64,000 bases of DNA from Gloeocapsopsis sp. IPPAS B-1203 (lineage in GTDB: Bacteria > Cyanobacteriota > Cyanobacteriia > Cyanobacteriales > Chroococcidiopsidaceae), in contig NZ_PEIG01000004.1 in the NCBI RefSeq assembly GCF_002749975.1, forward strand, positions 186,001-250,000, written 5' to 3'. The translations under genes and the position numbers were made by a program. The notes beneath the pieces are model-generated. The model was not told the DNA's origin. It saw only the letters and a program-made list of their open reading frames with translations, and did no database searches. Shown here piece after piece: positions 35,124-43,288 of the stretch (position 1 is its first letter; every line of letters starts with the position of its first letter).

Positions 35124-35272
35124 TTGCTTTACTCCTATTTTGCCTGACTAATGCCAATTTAAGAGATACGCGGAGTGGGAAAAGATTCCTCTATGTCCCC
35201 ACGTCAGCCATTGTTTTGGAAACTTCGCGGACGTGACAATCAATCCCCGCGTCAGCCATCTGTAGCAATTTA

Positions 35273-35575
35273 TCAGTAGTGATAACGAGCTTGTAAAAAG
35301 TCTACTCGGTCATGTCGAACTCGATAGATGAGGCGATGTTCTAAGTCTATCCGACGCGACCAAGTATCAGCATCTAAGTGCTTAAGAGCTTCGGGCTTAC
35401 CTATTCCCTCAAAAGGATGCTTCATCGTGTCTGTGATTAACTCAAAAATCTTGTCTACTTTACGAGGAGCCGTTTTGTACCACCACCCTAAATCTTCTTT
35501 AAATTGTGGACTAAAGTCAGGAAAGCGTACTATCTCTAATGGTGGTGACGGCGGTTCAACTTTCTTCTTTGCCAC
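35273..35575 (-). CDS. yoeB: YoeB/Txe-type toxin
   Basis: A 100-residue RelE-superfamily RNase of the YoeB branch, which cleaves mRNA on the ribosome. It shows 'FKEDLGWWYKTAPRKVDKI', 'MKHPFEGIGKPEALKHLD' and 'WSRRIDLEHRLIYRV' followed by 'FLQARYHY'; Glu, Arg, His and Tyr residues of the active site are all present. It has a GTG start, with an unusual ~17-residue N-terminal extension. The gene overlaps the antitoxin end by 20 bases. Confidence 0.9.
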   Translation of the reverse strand: MAKKKVEPPSPPLEIVRFPDFSPQFKEDLGWWYKTAPRKVDKIFELITDTMKHPFEGIGKPEALKHLDADTWSRRIDLEHRLIYRVRHDRVDFLQARYHY

Positions 35576-35858
35576 ATTGCTCCGCCTTTAACGAAGCGAT
35601 TGCCTCATCAACAGCTACTAGTTCTAAAATCTCCTCATCCCTTGATTTTGACCACTCTAAAGCACCCAGCAGACGTGCTGCATTTTTAGGGCTTCTCAGA
35701 AGGTAGGCTGTTTCTTTGAGACTTGCAAGTTCGTCTTCGGCAATTAAGGCAACGTTTGGTTTGTTACGACGCTCAATCACAATAATTTCTCGGTCGTTAA
35801 CAACTTTATCAAGAAGCGTAGCTAGGTTTTCACGAGCTTTGGTATATGTGGTTTGCAT
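35556..35858 (-). CDS. yefM: YefM/Phd-type antitoxin
   Basis: A 100-residue Phd/YefM protein. The DNA-binding N-terminus reads 'YTKARENLATLLDKVVNDREIIVIERRNKPNVALIAEDELASLKET', followed by a flexible C-terminal arm that should wrap the toxin. The module would repress its own promoter, which lies in the stretch before coaT. It is the first gene of the yefM-yoeB pair on the minus strand. Confidence 0.92.
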   Translation of the reverse strand: MQTTYTKARENLATLLDKVVNDREIIVIERRNKPNVALIAEDELASLKETAYLLRSPKNAARLLGALEWSKSRDEEILELVAVDEAIASLKAEQCGKEES

Positions 35859-35929
35859 ACTTAGCTGGCACTCTGTACAGTACTACTGTACATATTATAA
35901 CAAAGGATATTGCAAATTAGATTTAAAGC

Positions 35930-35961
35930 TTGACATTGACATTAATGTTAAGGTTTAGCGT
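35930..35961 (+). promoter_or_regulatory. Candidate CoaR-controlled coaT promoter
   Basis: A perfect -35 TTGACA (35930-35935) and TAGCGT (35956-35961) are separated by 20 bases, the over-long spacing that MerR activators require. The spacer contains an inverted motif (GACATTAATGTT, 35938-35949). The transcription start would fall near 35968. Confidence 0.5.
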
Positions 35962-35975
35962 AGGGTAGTCGCCTG

Positions 35976-37913
35976 ATGAAATTGACTACCGTGATGGCTC
36001 ATTCCTTTGCAATTCCTCGCCTCAAAACACTGACAGAACATCCTGATGCAGTTGCTGCGATCGCTTGTGGCGTTCTTTTATTCTGCGGTTGGCTGTCGTT
36101 GTACTGGGGTTGGCTGGGTTTAGGATTGTTACTGCTGTGTGCAGCGTATGTGATTGGCGGCTACGAAAGCGCTCGTGAAGGATTGACAACGCTATGGAAA
36201 GAAAGAGAACTCGATGTCGATTTACTGATGATTGTCGCCGCGTTAGGTGCGGCAGGATTGGGTTTGTGGCGACGCGAGTATTATTTAATTGTTGATGGGG
36301 CGGTATTAATATTAATCTTTGCCATCAGTGGGGCGTTAGAAGGCTATGCAATGCAGCGTACCGAACGTGATATTCGTAGCCTAATGAGTTTGAGTGCAGA
36401 TACCGCACGCGTATTATTGCACGGACAAGAACAAATGATTGCGGTGGCGAAATTACAAGTAGGCGATCGCATTCTTGTCAAACCTGGAGAATTGATTCCC
36501 ACCGATGGCATTATTGTTGAAGGTTACACGACGCTTAATGAAGCCGCGATTACCGGTGAATCGCTACCAGTCGAAAAAACAGTCGGCGATGAAGTTTTTG
36601 CAGGTACGCTGAATGGTTACGGTGCATTGCAACTACGAGTTCATCAGCCACCCGAAAGTAGTTTAATTCAGCGCGTGATTCAACTTGTCAAACAAGCACA
36701 AACCGAAGCCCCACCATCGCAGTTATTTATTGAGCGTTTTGAACGCGGCTATGCGCGGGTGATTGTCGTGTGTGGAATTCTACTCGCAATTTTACCACCG
36801 TTGATTTGGGGTTGGAATTGGGAAACAACGATTTATCGCGCTTTGATTTTTTTGGTTGTGGCTTCGCCGTGTGCGTTGATGGCGGCGATTATGCCTACTT
36901 TATTATCGGGAATCGCGAATGGAGCGCGTCAAGGGATTTTGTTTAAAAGTGGCGCACAGTTGGAAATGATGGGAAAAGTAAAAGCGATCGCATTTGATAA
37001 AACAGGTACGCTGACAACGGGGAAGTTGCAGGTTGTGGAGGTGATTCCGGCGGATGGGGTTTCCGAATCGGAGGTGTTGCAAGTAGCAGCGGCGTTGGAA
37101 GCTTATTCGGAACATCCAATTGGTGAGGCGATTGTTAAGGCGATGAAGCGAGGAAACGACACACAAAAAATAGAGAATGTGCGCTCGCATCCTGGATTGG
37201 GAATTAGTGGAGAAGTCAATAATCAGGAAGTTTTAGTAGGAAAAGCAACCTTTGTTTGTGAACAAAGTAGCGTTTCTCGAACAGATTTGGAGGAATCCAG
37301 CCAGCAACTCGAAGCCCAGGGTAAAACTGTGGTGTGGGTGGCGAGAGAAAATCAAGTATTGGGAATTATCGCGGTGGCGGATACGGTGCGATCGCAAGCT
37401 TTTCAAATTGTGGCGCACTTGAAGCATTTAGGAGTTCAGCAGGTTGTGATGCTGACGGGGGATAATGAACGTACTGCACGTAACATTGCGCAAGATATTG
37501 GTGTTGATCGAGTTTATGCGGGGCTTTTACCAGAAGATAAAGTCAATGCGATTCGTGACTTACAAAAACAATATCAAACTGTGGCAATGGTAGGTGATGG
37601 AATTAATGATGCACCTGCACTTGCTCAAGCATCAGTGGGGATTGCAATGGGGGTGGCGGGGAGTGATGTAGCGTTGGAAACAGCGGATATTGTCTTAATG
37701 GCGGATCGTTTAGATAAGTTAGTTGCAGCGATAAAATTGGGAAGGCGATCGCAATCGATTGTTAAACAAAACATTGTGTTTGCTTTGGGGTTTATTATAT
37801 TACTATTAATTGCGAATTTTGCGGGTAATATTACTTTACCTTTAGGCGTGATTGGGCATGAAGGTTCAACAGTTATTGTGACACTAAGCGGTCTGCGGTT
37901 ACTGCGGAATTAG
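35976..37913 (+). CDS. coaT: Cobalt-exporting P1B-4 ATPase CoaT
   Basis: A 645-residue heavy-metal P-type ATPase. Motifs in order: 'TGES' (193-196), 'SPC' in the transport span (297-299), 'DKTGT' (341-345, Asp341 phosphorylated), 'HP' ('EHPIGEAIV'), 'GDGINDAPAL' (about 535) and 'HEGST' near the end (about 628). SPC with HEG(G/S)T and no N-terminal metal domain mark group P1B-4, which exports Co2+. A 7-bp inverted repeat (35964-35990) encloses the ATG at 35976; the next ATG at 35994 is an alternative start. The gene's 3' end overlaps the convergent AI-2E gene by 41 bases. Confidence 0.93.
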   Translation: MKLTTVMAHSFAIPRLKTLTEHPDAVAAIACGVLLFCGWLSLYWGWLGLGLLLLCAAYVIGGYESAREGLTTLWKERELDVDLLMIVAALGAAGLGLWRREYYLIVDGAVLILIFAISGALEGYAMQRTERDIRSLMSLSADTARVLLHGQEQMIAVAKLQVGDRILVKPGELIPTDGIIVEGYTTLNEAAITGESLPVEKTVGDEVFAGTLNGYGALQLRVHQPPESSLIQRVIQLVKQAQTEAPPSQLFIERFERGYARVIVVCGILLAILPPLIWGWNWETTIYRALIFLVVASPCALMAAIMPTLLSGIANGARQGILFKSGAQLEMMGKVKAIAFDKTGTLTTGKLQVVEVIPADGVSESEVLQVAAALEAYSEHPIGEAIVKAMKRGNDTQKIENVRSHPGLGISGEVNNQEVLVGKATFVCEQSSVSRTDLEESSQQLEAQGKTVVWVARENQVLGIIAVADTVRSQAFQIVAHLKHLGVQQVVMLTGDNERTARNIAQDIGVDRVYAGLLPEDKVNAIRDLQKQYQTVAMVGDGINDAPALAQASVGIAMGVAGSDVALETADIVLMADRLDKLVAAIKLGRRSQSIVKQNIVFALGFIILLLIANFAGNITLPLGVIGHEGSTVIVTLSGLRLLRN

Positions 37914-38955
37914 TCGCTTCCGGTTCATCTTGCATATTATCTAATACGTCTTTTAAACAACTTGCTAAAGGTACAGCAACAAGTAACCCTAAAAGCCCTG
38001 CAAGTTTTGTGCCAATAGCTAAAGCTGCAATAATTCCTACAGGGCTAAGTCCGGTAAAACTTCCAAGCAACCTAGGTGCAATGATTTGATCGATAATTTG
38101 ATCGACAACAAGCGCAACAGCTAATGTTTTAACTCCTAGCCAAAAATCGTGCGAAGCGACTAACAAACTTACTAAACTAAAACTCAAAACATCGCCAAAG
38201 GGAATTAGTGTTAGAATTCCTACACCTAACCCAAAAATTGAACCAAAAGGAACATCTAAAAACAGAAATACTAAAGTCATCGCGATACCAACAATGACTG
38301 CTAAAGCAACTTGCCCGATAAAGTAGTTTTGAAAATTCTGTTTCAAAGATTGTTGTAAAGTAATACCAAAACGTGGTGGAAATAGTTTAATAATACCTTT
38401 CCAAATTCGTTCGCCATCTAGGAGAAAATAGAAACTAATAACGACTGTTACAATAAGTTCCGAAACGCTATCAATTGCCCCTAGTGCCACTCCTAAAAAG
38501 CGCTGTGCTAAAGATTCTAATTCGTCGGGTAGACGTGCGGTGATTTGACTGGCTAATTCAGTAAAATTAATTGGTAAATTTCGCGATGCAGCCCAATCAT
38601 CAACGGCGTGAAGTTTTTCACTTCCTGAATCAATCCACTGTGGTAGTAGTTTAGCACTTTCATTTAATTCTTCTAAAAATATCGGTATTAAAGTGATACC
38701 TAAACCAACTAAAATGACTAAAGCTGTGATAAAAACAATTCCCACAGCATATTTACGTTCTATTTGACGTTGTTGTAAAAAATCAACAGGATAGTTTAAA
38801 ATAAAAGCTAAAATAGCAGCCAAAACAAAAATACTCACTAATGGTTGAAAATACTCAAAAGCTTGTAATAGTAACCAACCATTTAAAATAACTAAAGGAA
38901 ACGGCAATCCGATTGATAACCATTGCTGTACTTTAGTTTTATGTGAATTAGTCAT
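37873..38955 (-). CDS. AI-2E family (PerM/TqsA-type) transporter
   Basis: A 360-residue membrane protein of the AI-2E/PerM family with about eight spans. Recognisable are 'LNYPVDFLQQRQIERKYAVGIVFI', 'FYFLLDGERIW', 'GVGILTLIPFGDVLSF' and 'LLGSFTGLSPVGIIAALAIGTKLAGLLGLLVAVPLASCLK'. Members export autoinducer-2 or act in ion transport; some cyanobacterial proteins of this family are not quorum-related. It overlaps coaT tail to tail by 41 bases. Confidence 0.9.
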   Translation of the reverse strand: MTNSHKTKVQQWLSIGLPFPLVILNGWLLLQAFEYFQPLVSIFVLAAILAFILNYPVDFLQQRQIERKYAVGIVFITALVILVGLGITLIPIFLEELNESAKLLPQWIDSGSEKLHAVDDWAASRNLPINFTELASQITARLPDELESLAQRFLGVALGAIDSVSELIVTVVISFYFLLDGERIWKGIIKLFPPRFGITLQQSLKQNFQNYFIGQVALAVIVGIAMTLVFLFLDVPFGSIFGLGVGILTLIPFGDVLSFSLVSLLVASHDFWLGVKTLAVALVVDQIIDQIIAPRLLGSFTGLSPVGIIAALAIGTKLAGLLGLLVAVPLASCLKDVLDNMQDEPEATNSAVTADRLVSQ

Positions 38956-39024
38956 AATGAGAGTATTTTTGAATATACAAATATTATCCTATGCTACGTA
39001 ATTAGAAGATTAAACCTCTTGCGT

Positions 39025-39081
39025 GAATGCGAGTGCGAATAAATTTGCTGCTAGACAAACGAAGTCCACCTTCGTGGACTT
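39025..39081 (-). repeat. Dispersed two-hairpin (REP-like) repeat, copy D
   Basis: On the minus strand it reads AAGTCCAC-GAAG-GTGGACTT (perfect 8-bp stem), CGTTTGTCTAGCAG, a second decayed hairpin, then TGCGAATAA-like bases ending in GCACTCGCA. It is directly fused to the 3' end of an SDR remnant. Confidence 0.7.
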
Positions 39082-39244
39082 AATCGGCAATTTCTTCAGG
39101 TTTCCCAATTTGCTTGACAGGAAGTCTTAGCGCGATCGCTTTCACAACCTCTGCAAGTTGTTCGCCAAATATTTTATTGAGCATTTCAGTATCAACTACA
39201 CCAGCACCAACTGTATTCACTCGTATAGAAGCTAATTCAAACCT
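39080..39244 (-). pseudogene. SDR family remnant (C-terminal fragment)
   Basis: The minus-strand frame reads 'ELASIRVNTVGAGVVDTEML', then 'NKIFGEQLAEVVKAIALRLP' and 'VKQIGKPEEIAD' before TAA. This is the C-terminal third of a short-chain dehydrogenase, missing its cofactor site, active site and extreme end. Its stop codon lies on the end of the hairpin repeat, and its front end meets the end of the GNAT gene. It was truncated on both sides. Confidence 0.8.
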
Positions 39245-39251
39245 GTTTTCC

Positions 39252-40193
39252 CTAGCGCCAATCGTCTAATACAAAAACGTCTGGTCGATTGTAACCAGGC
39301 TCGTTTGGCTTGTGCATGACGACACCGACGATCTCAGTGCGAAAATGGCGAGCAACCATTCTGGTATAGGCTGCATCATGGCTGGTATTCACGCCAGCAA
39401 CGAGACGCAACATTTTTTGAGACGCTCCATATGCTTCACACAGACTAAGTAACTTCTCAAACTGTTCTTCCGCTTGTATTCCTGGGCGCACTGCGCCAAA
39501 CTTGATATAGCATACATCGCTACCTGCTTCGCTGCCTGCACCACAATGACAAACAGCGAATCCTGTTAGACCTGTTTCATCCCACAGCAAAACGGTGTCA
39601 CCTAAATTTTGAGCATGAACGGCTTCAATCTCGCGCGATAAATCTAGCCCTGAATAAATCGCATCTGTGAGTTGAGAACACTCTTTGAGACAATGAGATT
39701 GTTCCTGTGGATCGAGTTGGGAGTACTTCGTTCCTGGTAATTCCTGCTGAATTGCTTGAATTGGTTTTGTCATAATAAAGGTCAGAAAGCGCGGGTAGAA
39801 TCCAAACTTCTGATAAAGAGTGTGATGCTTTGGGCTATTTGGAAAGGTAAACAACCCAGCCTGTTGCGTTCCCCACTGAGCAAACTGAGTCATTACAGGT
39901 TCAATCAAACGTTGAGCAATGCCTCGATCCCAGAAGTCAGGGTGAATAGTGAGCGGTCCAAAAGTACCGACGCTACCCCAACAAGTGGCAATATTCGAGC
40001 CTACTAGTTTCCCCTCAACCTCAGCAGCAAATGCCGCTGACGGCTCAACTTTCCAACGGGGTTGAACATAGTTCGCATCACCGCCAAAATCAGTGGGTTG
40101 AGGCAATCCGATAAAAGTACCGAAGGCAAGTCGAAAGATATGGTCAGCCGTTGCTAGCTCATTTTCTTGAAGGAGCCGAATCGAGGTGTTCAT
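39252..40193 (-). CDS. GNAT-family acetyltransferase
   Basis: A 313-residue protein starting at ATG 40193. The N-terminal half is a GNAT domain: 'SIRLLQENELATADHIFRLAFG', then 'FGPLTIHPDFWDRGIAQRLIEPV' with the acetyl-CoA loop (Gly-Ile-Ala). The C-terminal half is a second, diverged GNAT-like domain ('VLLWDETGLTGFAVCH', 'IKFGAVRPG'). Tandem-GNAT proteins of about this size are known. The substrate is unknown. The start is not near another gene; it is alone. Confidence 0.85.
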   Translation of the reverse strand: MNTSIRLLQENELATADHIFRLAFGTFIGLPQPTDFGGDANYVQPRWKVEPSAAFAAEVEGKLVGSNIATCWGSVGTFGPLTIHPDFWDRGIAQRLIEPVMTQFAQWGTQQAGLFTFPNSPKHHTLYQKFGFYPRFLTFIMTKPIQAIQQELPGTKYSQLDPQEQSHCLKECSQLTDAIYSGLDLSREIEAVHAQNLGDTVLLWDETGLTGFAVCHCGAGSEAGSDVCYIKFGAVRPGIQAEEQFEKLLSLCEAYGASQKMLRLVAGVNTSHDAAYTRMVARHFRTEIVGVVMHKPNEPGYNRPDVFVLDDWR

Positions 40194-40373
40194 AAGCGGC
40201 ACTCTCCGCTATTGGTGTAAAAAGTTTAGCAATAAATCCTTGCCAACTTGGAACAACGAATTCAATCTTCACTAAGAGCTATCAACCTCTAAAACTCAAG
40301 CGAGAAGGTTTAACTATGAATTGGTATAAAACTACTTGGTAATGCCATAGAAGTAATGAGGGTAGAGTAGTGA

Positions 40374-41061
40374 GGTAGTCGTTACTGATGGATTGTTCAC
40401 GTCCGATGCCGGCTTGTCCCAATTGCTCTGGGTACCGAAGTGTTAAAAATGGTCGGATTCATAACGCTAAGCAACGCTTTTGCCGTGAATGTGGTCGGCA
40501 ATTTGTGGAACATCGGGACAAAAGAGTGATTGACCAGAAGACGCGATTGGTTGATAGGTTGTTGTTAGAACGTAGATCCCAGGCGGGAATTGCCCGCGCC
40601 GTACAGATTTGTGAGCAATGGCTGCACACCTATGTCAACGACAAGTCTGCACGGGTGCCACGTCAAGTTGAGCTGAGCGCCAAAACAAGGGGAAACTGAC
40701 GATTCAATGCGATGAGTGATGGTCATTTGTGGAGCACAAGGCTGATAAACAGTGGGTGTGGTTGGCACTTGATGCCTCTACTGGTGAGATTATTGGTGTT
40801 TATCTTGGTGCCAGAGATGAAAAAGGCGCACCCACTGTTTATGGCACTCCTTACCACCTGCCTATCGCCAGTGTGCAGTTGCTCTAGGACAAGAGACCCG
40901 TAAGACTGGCGACATTGAACGATGAAACAACACACTTAGGCAACGAGTGTCTGGTTTGGTACGAACAACATTGTCTTTTTCCAAATCATGAGAGAATCAC
41001 ATTGGTGCGATTTGGTATTTTGTCCACTATTACAATGCATCATTACTTATTTAGCACTACC
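40374..41061 (+). mobile_element. Degenerate IS1-family insertion sequence
   Basis: 688 bases bounded by GGTAGT (left, 40374) and ACTACC (right, 41061) as short terminal inverted repeats. It holds a broken IS1-family transposase. No target duplication could be found, in agreement with a deletion at the left side: the truncated GMC gene lies only on the right. Confidence 0.65.
40388..41040 (+). pseudogene. IS1-family transposase, broken
   Basis: The N-terminus is intact in one frame: zinc-binding 'PACPNCSGYRSVKNG' and 'QRFCRECGRQFVEH', then 'HTYVNDKSARVP' (40388-40699). The catalytic part continues in other frames: 'KLTIQCDE' then 'SFVEHKADKQWVWLALDASTGEIIGVYLGARDE', and 'GQETRKTGDIE', 'NNTLRQRVSGLVRTTLSFSK' and 'IGAIWYFVHYYNAS' close to the end. 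Several frameshifts, an internal stop and an internal deletion make it inactive. Movement now would need a transposase in trans. Confidence 0.8.
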
Positions 41062-41370
41062 CCAAGAGCGGTATTCAAAATCAATGTCGTCAAGTGGTCG
41101 GCAAGTACCGCCCCAAAGATTAGTAGAACCACCAAAATATCGAGCGCGTGACTCACTTAAAGGAAAGTAGGGAACACCTACATTTGCACCCTGATAAAGT
41201 GATTGCGCAACTTCATCAAAGTCTAATCCGCCACTTTCTAGCAAGCAAATTTTGTATGGTTGACCGCGCAATTCTCGCGCTAGTGTAATGCCAGCAGCAC
41301 CGGCACCAACAATACACACATCACTCTCAATCAGCGTGTTTTCCGGTAACATCAATGTATCAATTAACAT
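41062..41370 (-). pseudogene. GMC oxidoreductase, N-terminal fragment cut by the IS element
   Basis: From ATG 41370 the frame gives 'MLIDTLMLPENTLIESDVCIVGAGAAGITLARELRG'-type FAD-binding sequence and 'GGSTNLWGGTCRPLDDIDFEYRSWG', the start of a GMC-type flavoprotein of about 500 residues. At 41061 the IS1-like element begins and three foreign residues and a stop follow. The rest of the gene is absent on the other side. Only the first ~100 residues remain. Confidence 0.85.
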
Positions 41371-41432
41371 AATTGTTTTTACTAAATGAATGACAAATGT
41401 CCTCCGACTCCCTTCGGGGCTACCCAGACAAA

Positions 41433-41448
41433 GTGTGCCTGCGCACAC
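41433..41448. repeat. Small palindrome in a G+C-rich repeat-like stretch
   Basis: Perfect stem GTGTGC-CTGC-GCACAC, within 41404-41455, next to 'CCCTTCGGGGCTACCC'. It looks like a dispersed cyanobacterial repeat but no second copy was found in the window. Confidence 0.4.
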
Positions 41449-41471
41449 TCTTAAGCTCAAGTTTTATTAGT

Positions 41472-41527
41472 AATTCCACGGAGGTAAACTATGTTTGTTT
41501 AGTAGCGAATTTACTCGCCAAGCTTTG
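41472..41527 (+). repeat. Dispersed two-hairpin (REP-like) repeat, copy E
   Basis: Reads TCCACGGAGGTAAACT, TTTGTTTAGTAG, then the hairpin GCGA-ATTTAC-TCGC and CAAGC, ending 6 bases past the acyltransferase stop codon. Confidence 0.7.
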
Positions 41528-41532
41528 TTTAT

Positions 41533-42261
41533 TTAGCTGCGCATAGCGATCGCCCGCGCTGGCACACCTACTGCGATCGCGCCATCAGGTACATCATTGG
41601 TGACAACAGCACCAGCACCAACTACAGCACCCTTGCCAATTCTGACTCCGTCTAAAACAACGACACCAAAACCCAACCAGGCGTCGTCATCAACGATAAT
41701 GCCTCCTTTTGTCTGCAACGGTTGTTGCTTAATTAACTCTCCTGGTGCTATGCCGTGAGCATAGGGATAGAAAGCGCAGTTTGGTGCAATTTGGACGCCA
41801 CAACCAATCTCAATGTATCCCTTATATGCGGAGAATTGGCAGCGGGGTTGAATGTGCGTATCAGAACCAATCTTGAGGCTGCCGCCATCACCTGTTTGAA
41901 TACAGGTATCATTATGCAAATGGACGCGTTCAGCTAATTCTACGAAACCGCCATTGGTGTCACGAAAAATAATGACGCGATCGCCAATAAAAATATGCGT
42001 GCCGAGTTGCAGATGAGAATGATGGATAGTTGCACTAGGCGCAACATAGCCTTTTGAGTTATAACGAGCCAAACGACGGCGTTCTTTGTAAGGTGGAGCA
42101 AACCAAGTTGCAATCCAAGTTGAAGTTCGTCCTAAATAACCTAATCCAGCAAATTGCATCCAAAACATCGACCATTTGGTTAAGACAATGCTGTGCACGC
42201 TAGCCAATCGCTTGGCATGGGAAAAACGAAACCAAATACGCTGAGGTAACGCAGGTATCAT
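41533..42261 (-). CDS. Hexapeptide-repeat acyltransferase (WcaF/maltose-acetyltransferase-like)
   Basis: A 242-residue left-handed beta-helix transferase. The hexapeptide repeats run from about 70 to 235: '[22 protein letters not shown]', '[36 protein letters not shown]', then '[27 protein letters not shown]' and '[11 protein letters not shown]'. The catalytic His is in the 'YPYAHGI' segment. It transfers an acyl group from acyl-CoA to a sugar or lipid, probably in surface glycan. The N-terminal ~60 residues form an extra domain. Its start is separated by 41 bases from the sulfotransferase gene. Confidence 0.88.
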   Translation of the reverse strand: MIPALPQRIWFRFSHAKRLASVHSIVLTKWSMFWMQFAGLGYLGRTSTWIATWFAPPYKERRRLARYNSKGYVAPSATIHHSHLQLGTHIFIGDRVIIFRDTNGGFVELAERVHLHNDTCIQTGDGGSLKIGSDTHIQPRCQFSAYKGYIEIGCGVQIAPNCAFYPYAHGIAPGELIKQQPLQTKGGIIVDDDAWLGFGVVVLDGVRIGKGAVVGAGAVVTNDVPDGAIAVGVPARAIAMRS

Positions 42262-42302
42262 AGTTAATTTCTAGATAGTCAGTAATATCTCGTCGTACGT
42301 AC

Positions 42303-43196
42303 TTATTGGTCGCAAGTTAACCACTGAGAAAGATCGTGCTGGATGAGTTCTTGAAGCTGTAAAATATCTACGCGATATTCTGCAATCAGCTGCTTTCGTA
42401 CTTTTAACGACAGTGGTACCAATGATTTCTTGAAGTTAGTGTGGTGCTGATTGATTGTGTTTGGAAGTAAGCGCTGAATAAAACTGATGAGATTTGCTTG
42501 AGTATGGATGGTATATAATTGATGATTTTTAGGAATAATGGTGACATTATGTTTTTTAGATACATCAGGGACAAAGCGATCGTCTACTCCTAAAAATTGG
42601 AAGATATCTTTAAGCAAGAAAAGCGGGCGATCGCACAACTCTTCATAAAGATAAATTCTGATCTGACTGCGCTCAAATAACTCAAAATAACGTTTTAGTT
42701 GAACATAATAAAATCCTAGTTGCTTATAATACTAAAAAGGTCTCCAGTTACTCTGCATTCGTATTTTCTCTTCGCGAAGTGCCAGAGCAAAATCAGTTAC
42801 TGGTTCAGCACCAAATCGACACTGATGCAAAAAATTAGAGTATGCTCTATCAATAGGATTGTGTAGAAGAGCAATTATTTTTACTTGTGGCACATATTTA
42901 TAAATTTGGATAGGAGCTTTTTGAAGGTAAAGATACCACGGAGATGCTTCACCAATTGCTATCTCATTTGAAACCCCTTGAAACAGTGATTGATATGTCT
43001 TGATATCAGTAATAATAGTGTGATTTTCCTTTGCATCGTCTGGTCTTTGAAAAATTATTTTTTCTCCTTCTAATCCAAAGAATTTAGGCTCTTTAATTGG
43101 ACTTGTATAAACCTGTGGATGAGCTTTCAAATATTCATAAAGTGAAGTTGTTCCAGACTTTGCTGCACCAATAATCAAAAAATTAGGTAGAGTCAT
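42303..43196 (-). pseudogene. Sulfotransferase interrupted by one in-frame stop codon
   Basis: A PAPS-dependent sulfotransferase that transfers sulfate to a glycan or small molecule. The start 'LPNFLIIGAAKSGTTSLYEYL' contains the 5'-phosphosulfate loop, with Lys, Ser and Thr, and 'KEPKFFG' follows. Codon 155 (42732-42734) is TAG after 'NWRPF'. Reading on in the same frame continues normally for 142 codons, starting 'YYKQLGFYYVQLKRYF' and including 'YLYEELCDRPLFLLKDIFQFLGVDD', to the normal end. Nothing else is wrong, so a single Trp-to-stop change (TGG to TAG) is likely. It could be a recent pseudogene, a sequencing error, or a case of stop readthrough. Confidence 0.85.
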
Positions 43197-43288
43197 AAAG
43201 CAATTTATTTTGATTTAGTACTAGTTTCATCTGTAAAAAATTAGATTTTGTTTTTTGTCTTTTCAAAGGTTTGGTTTACATTAATTAA

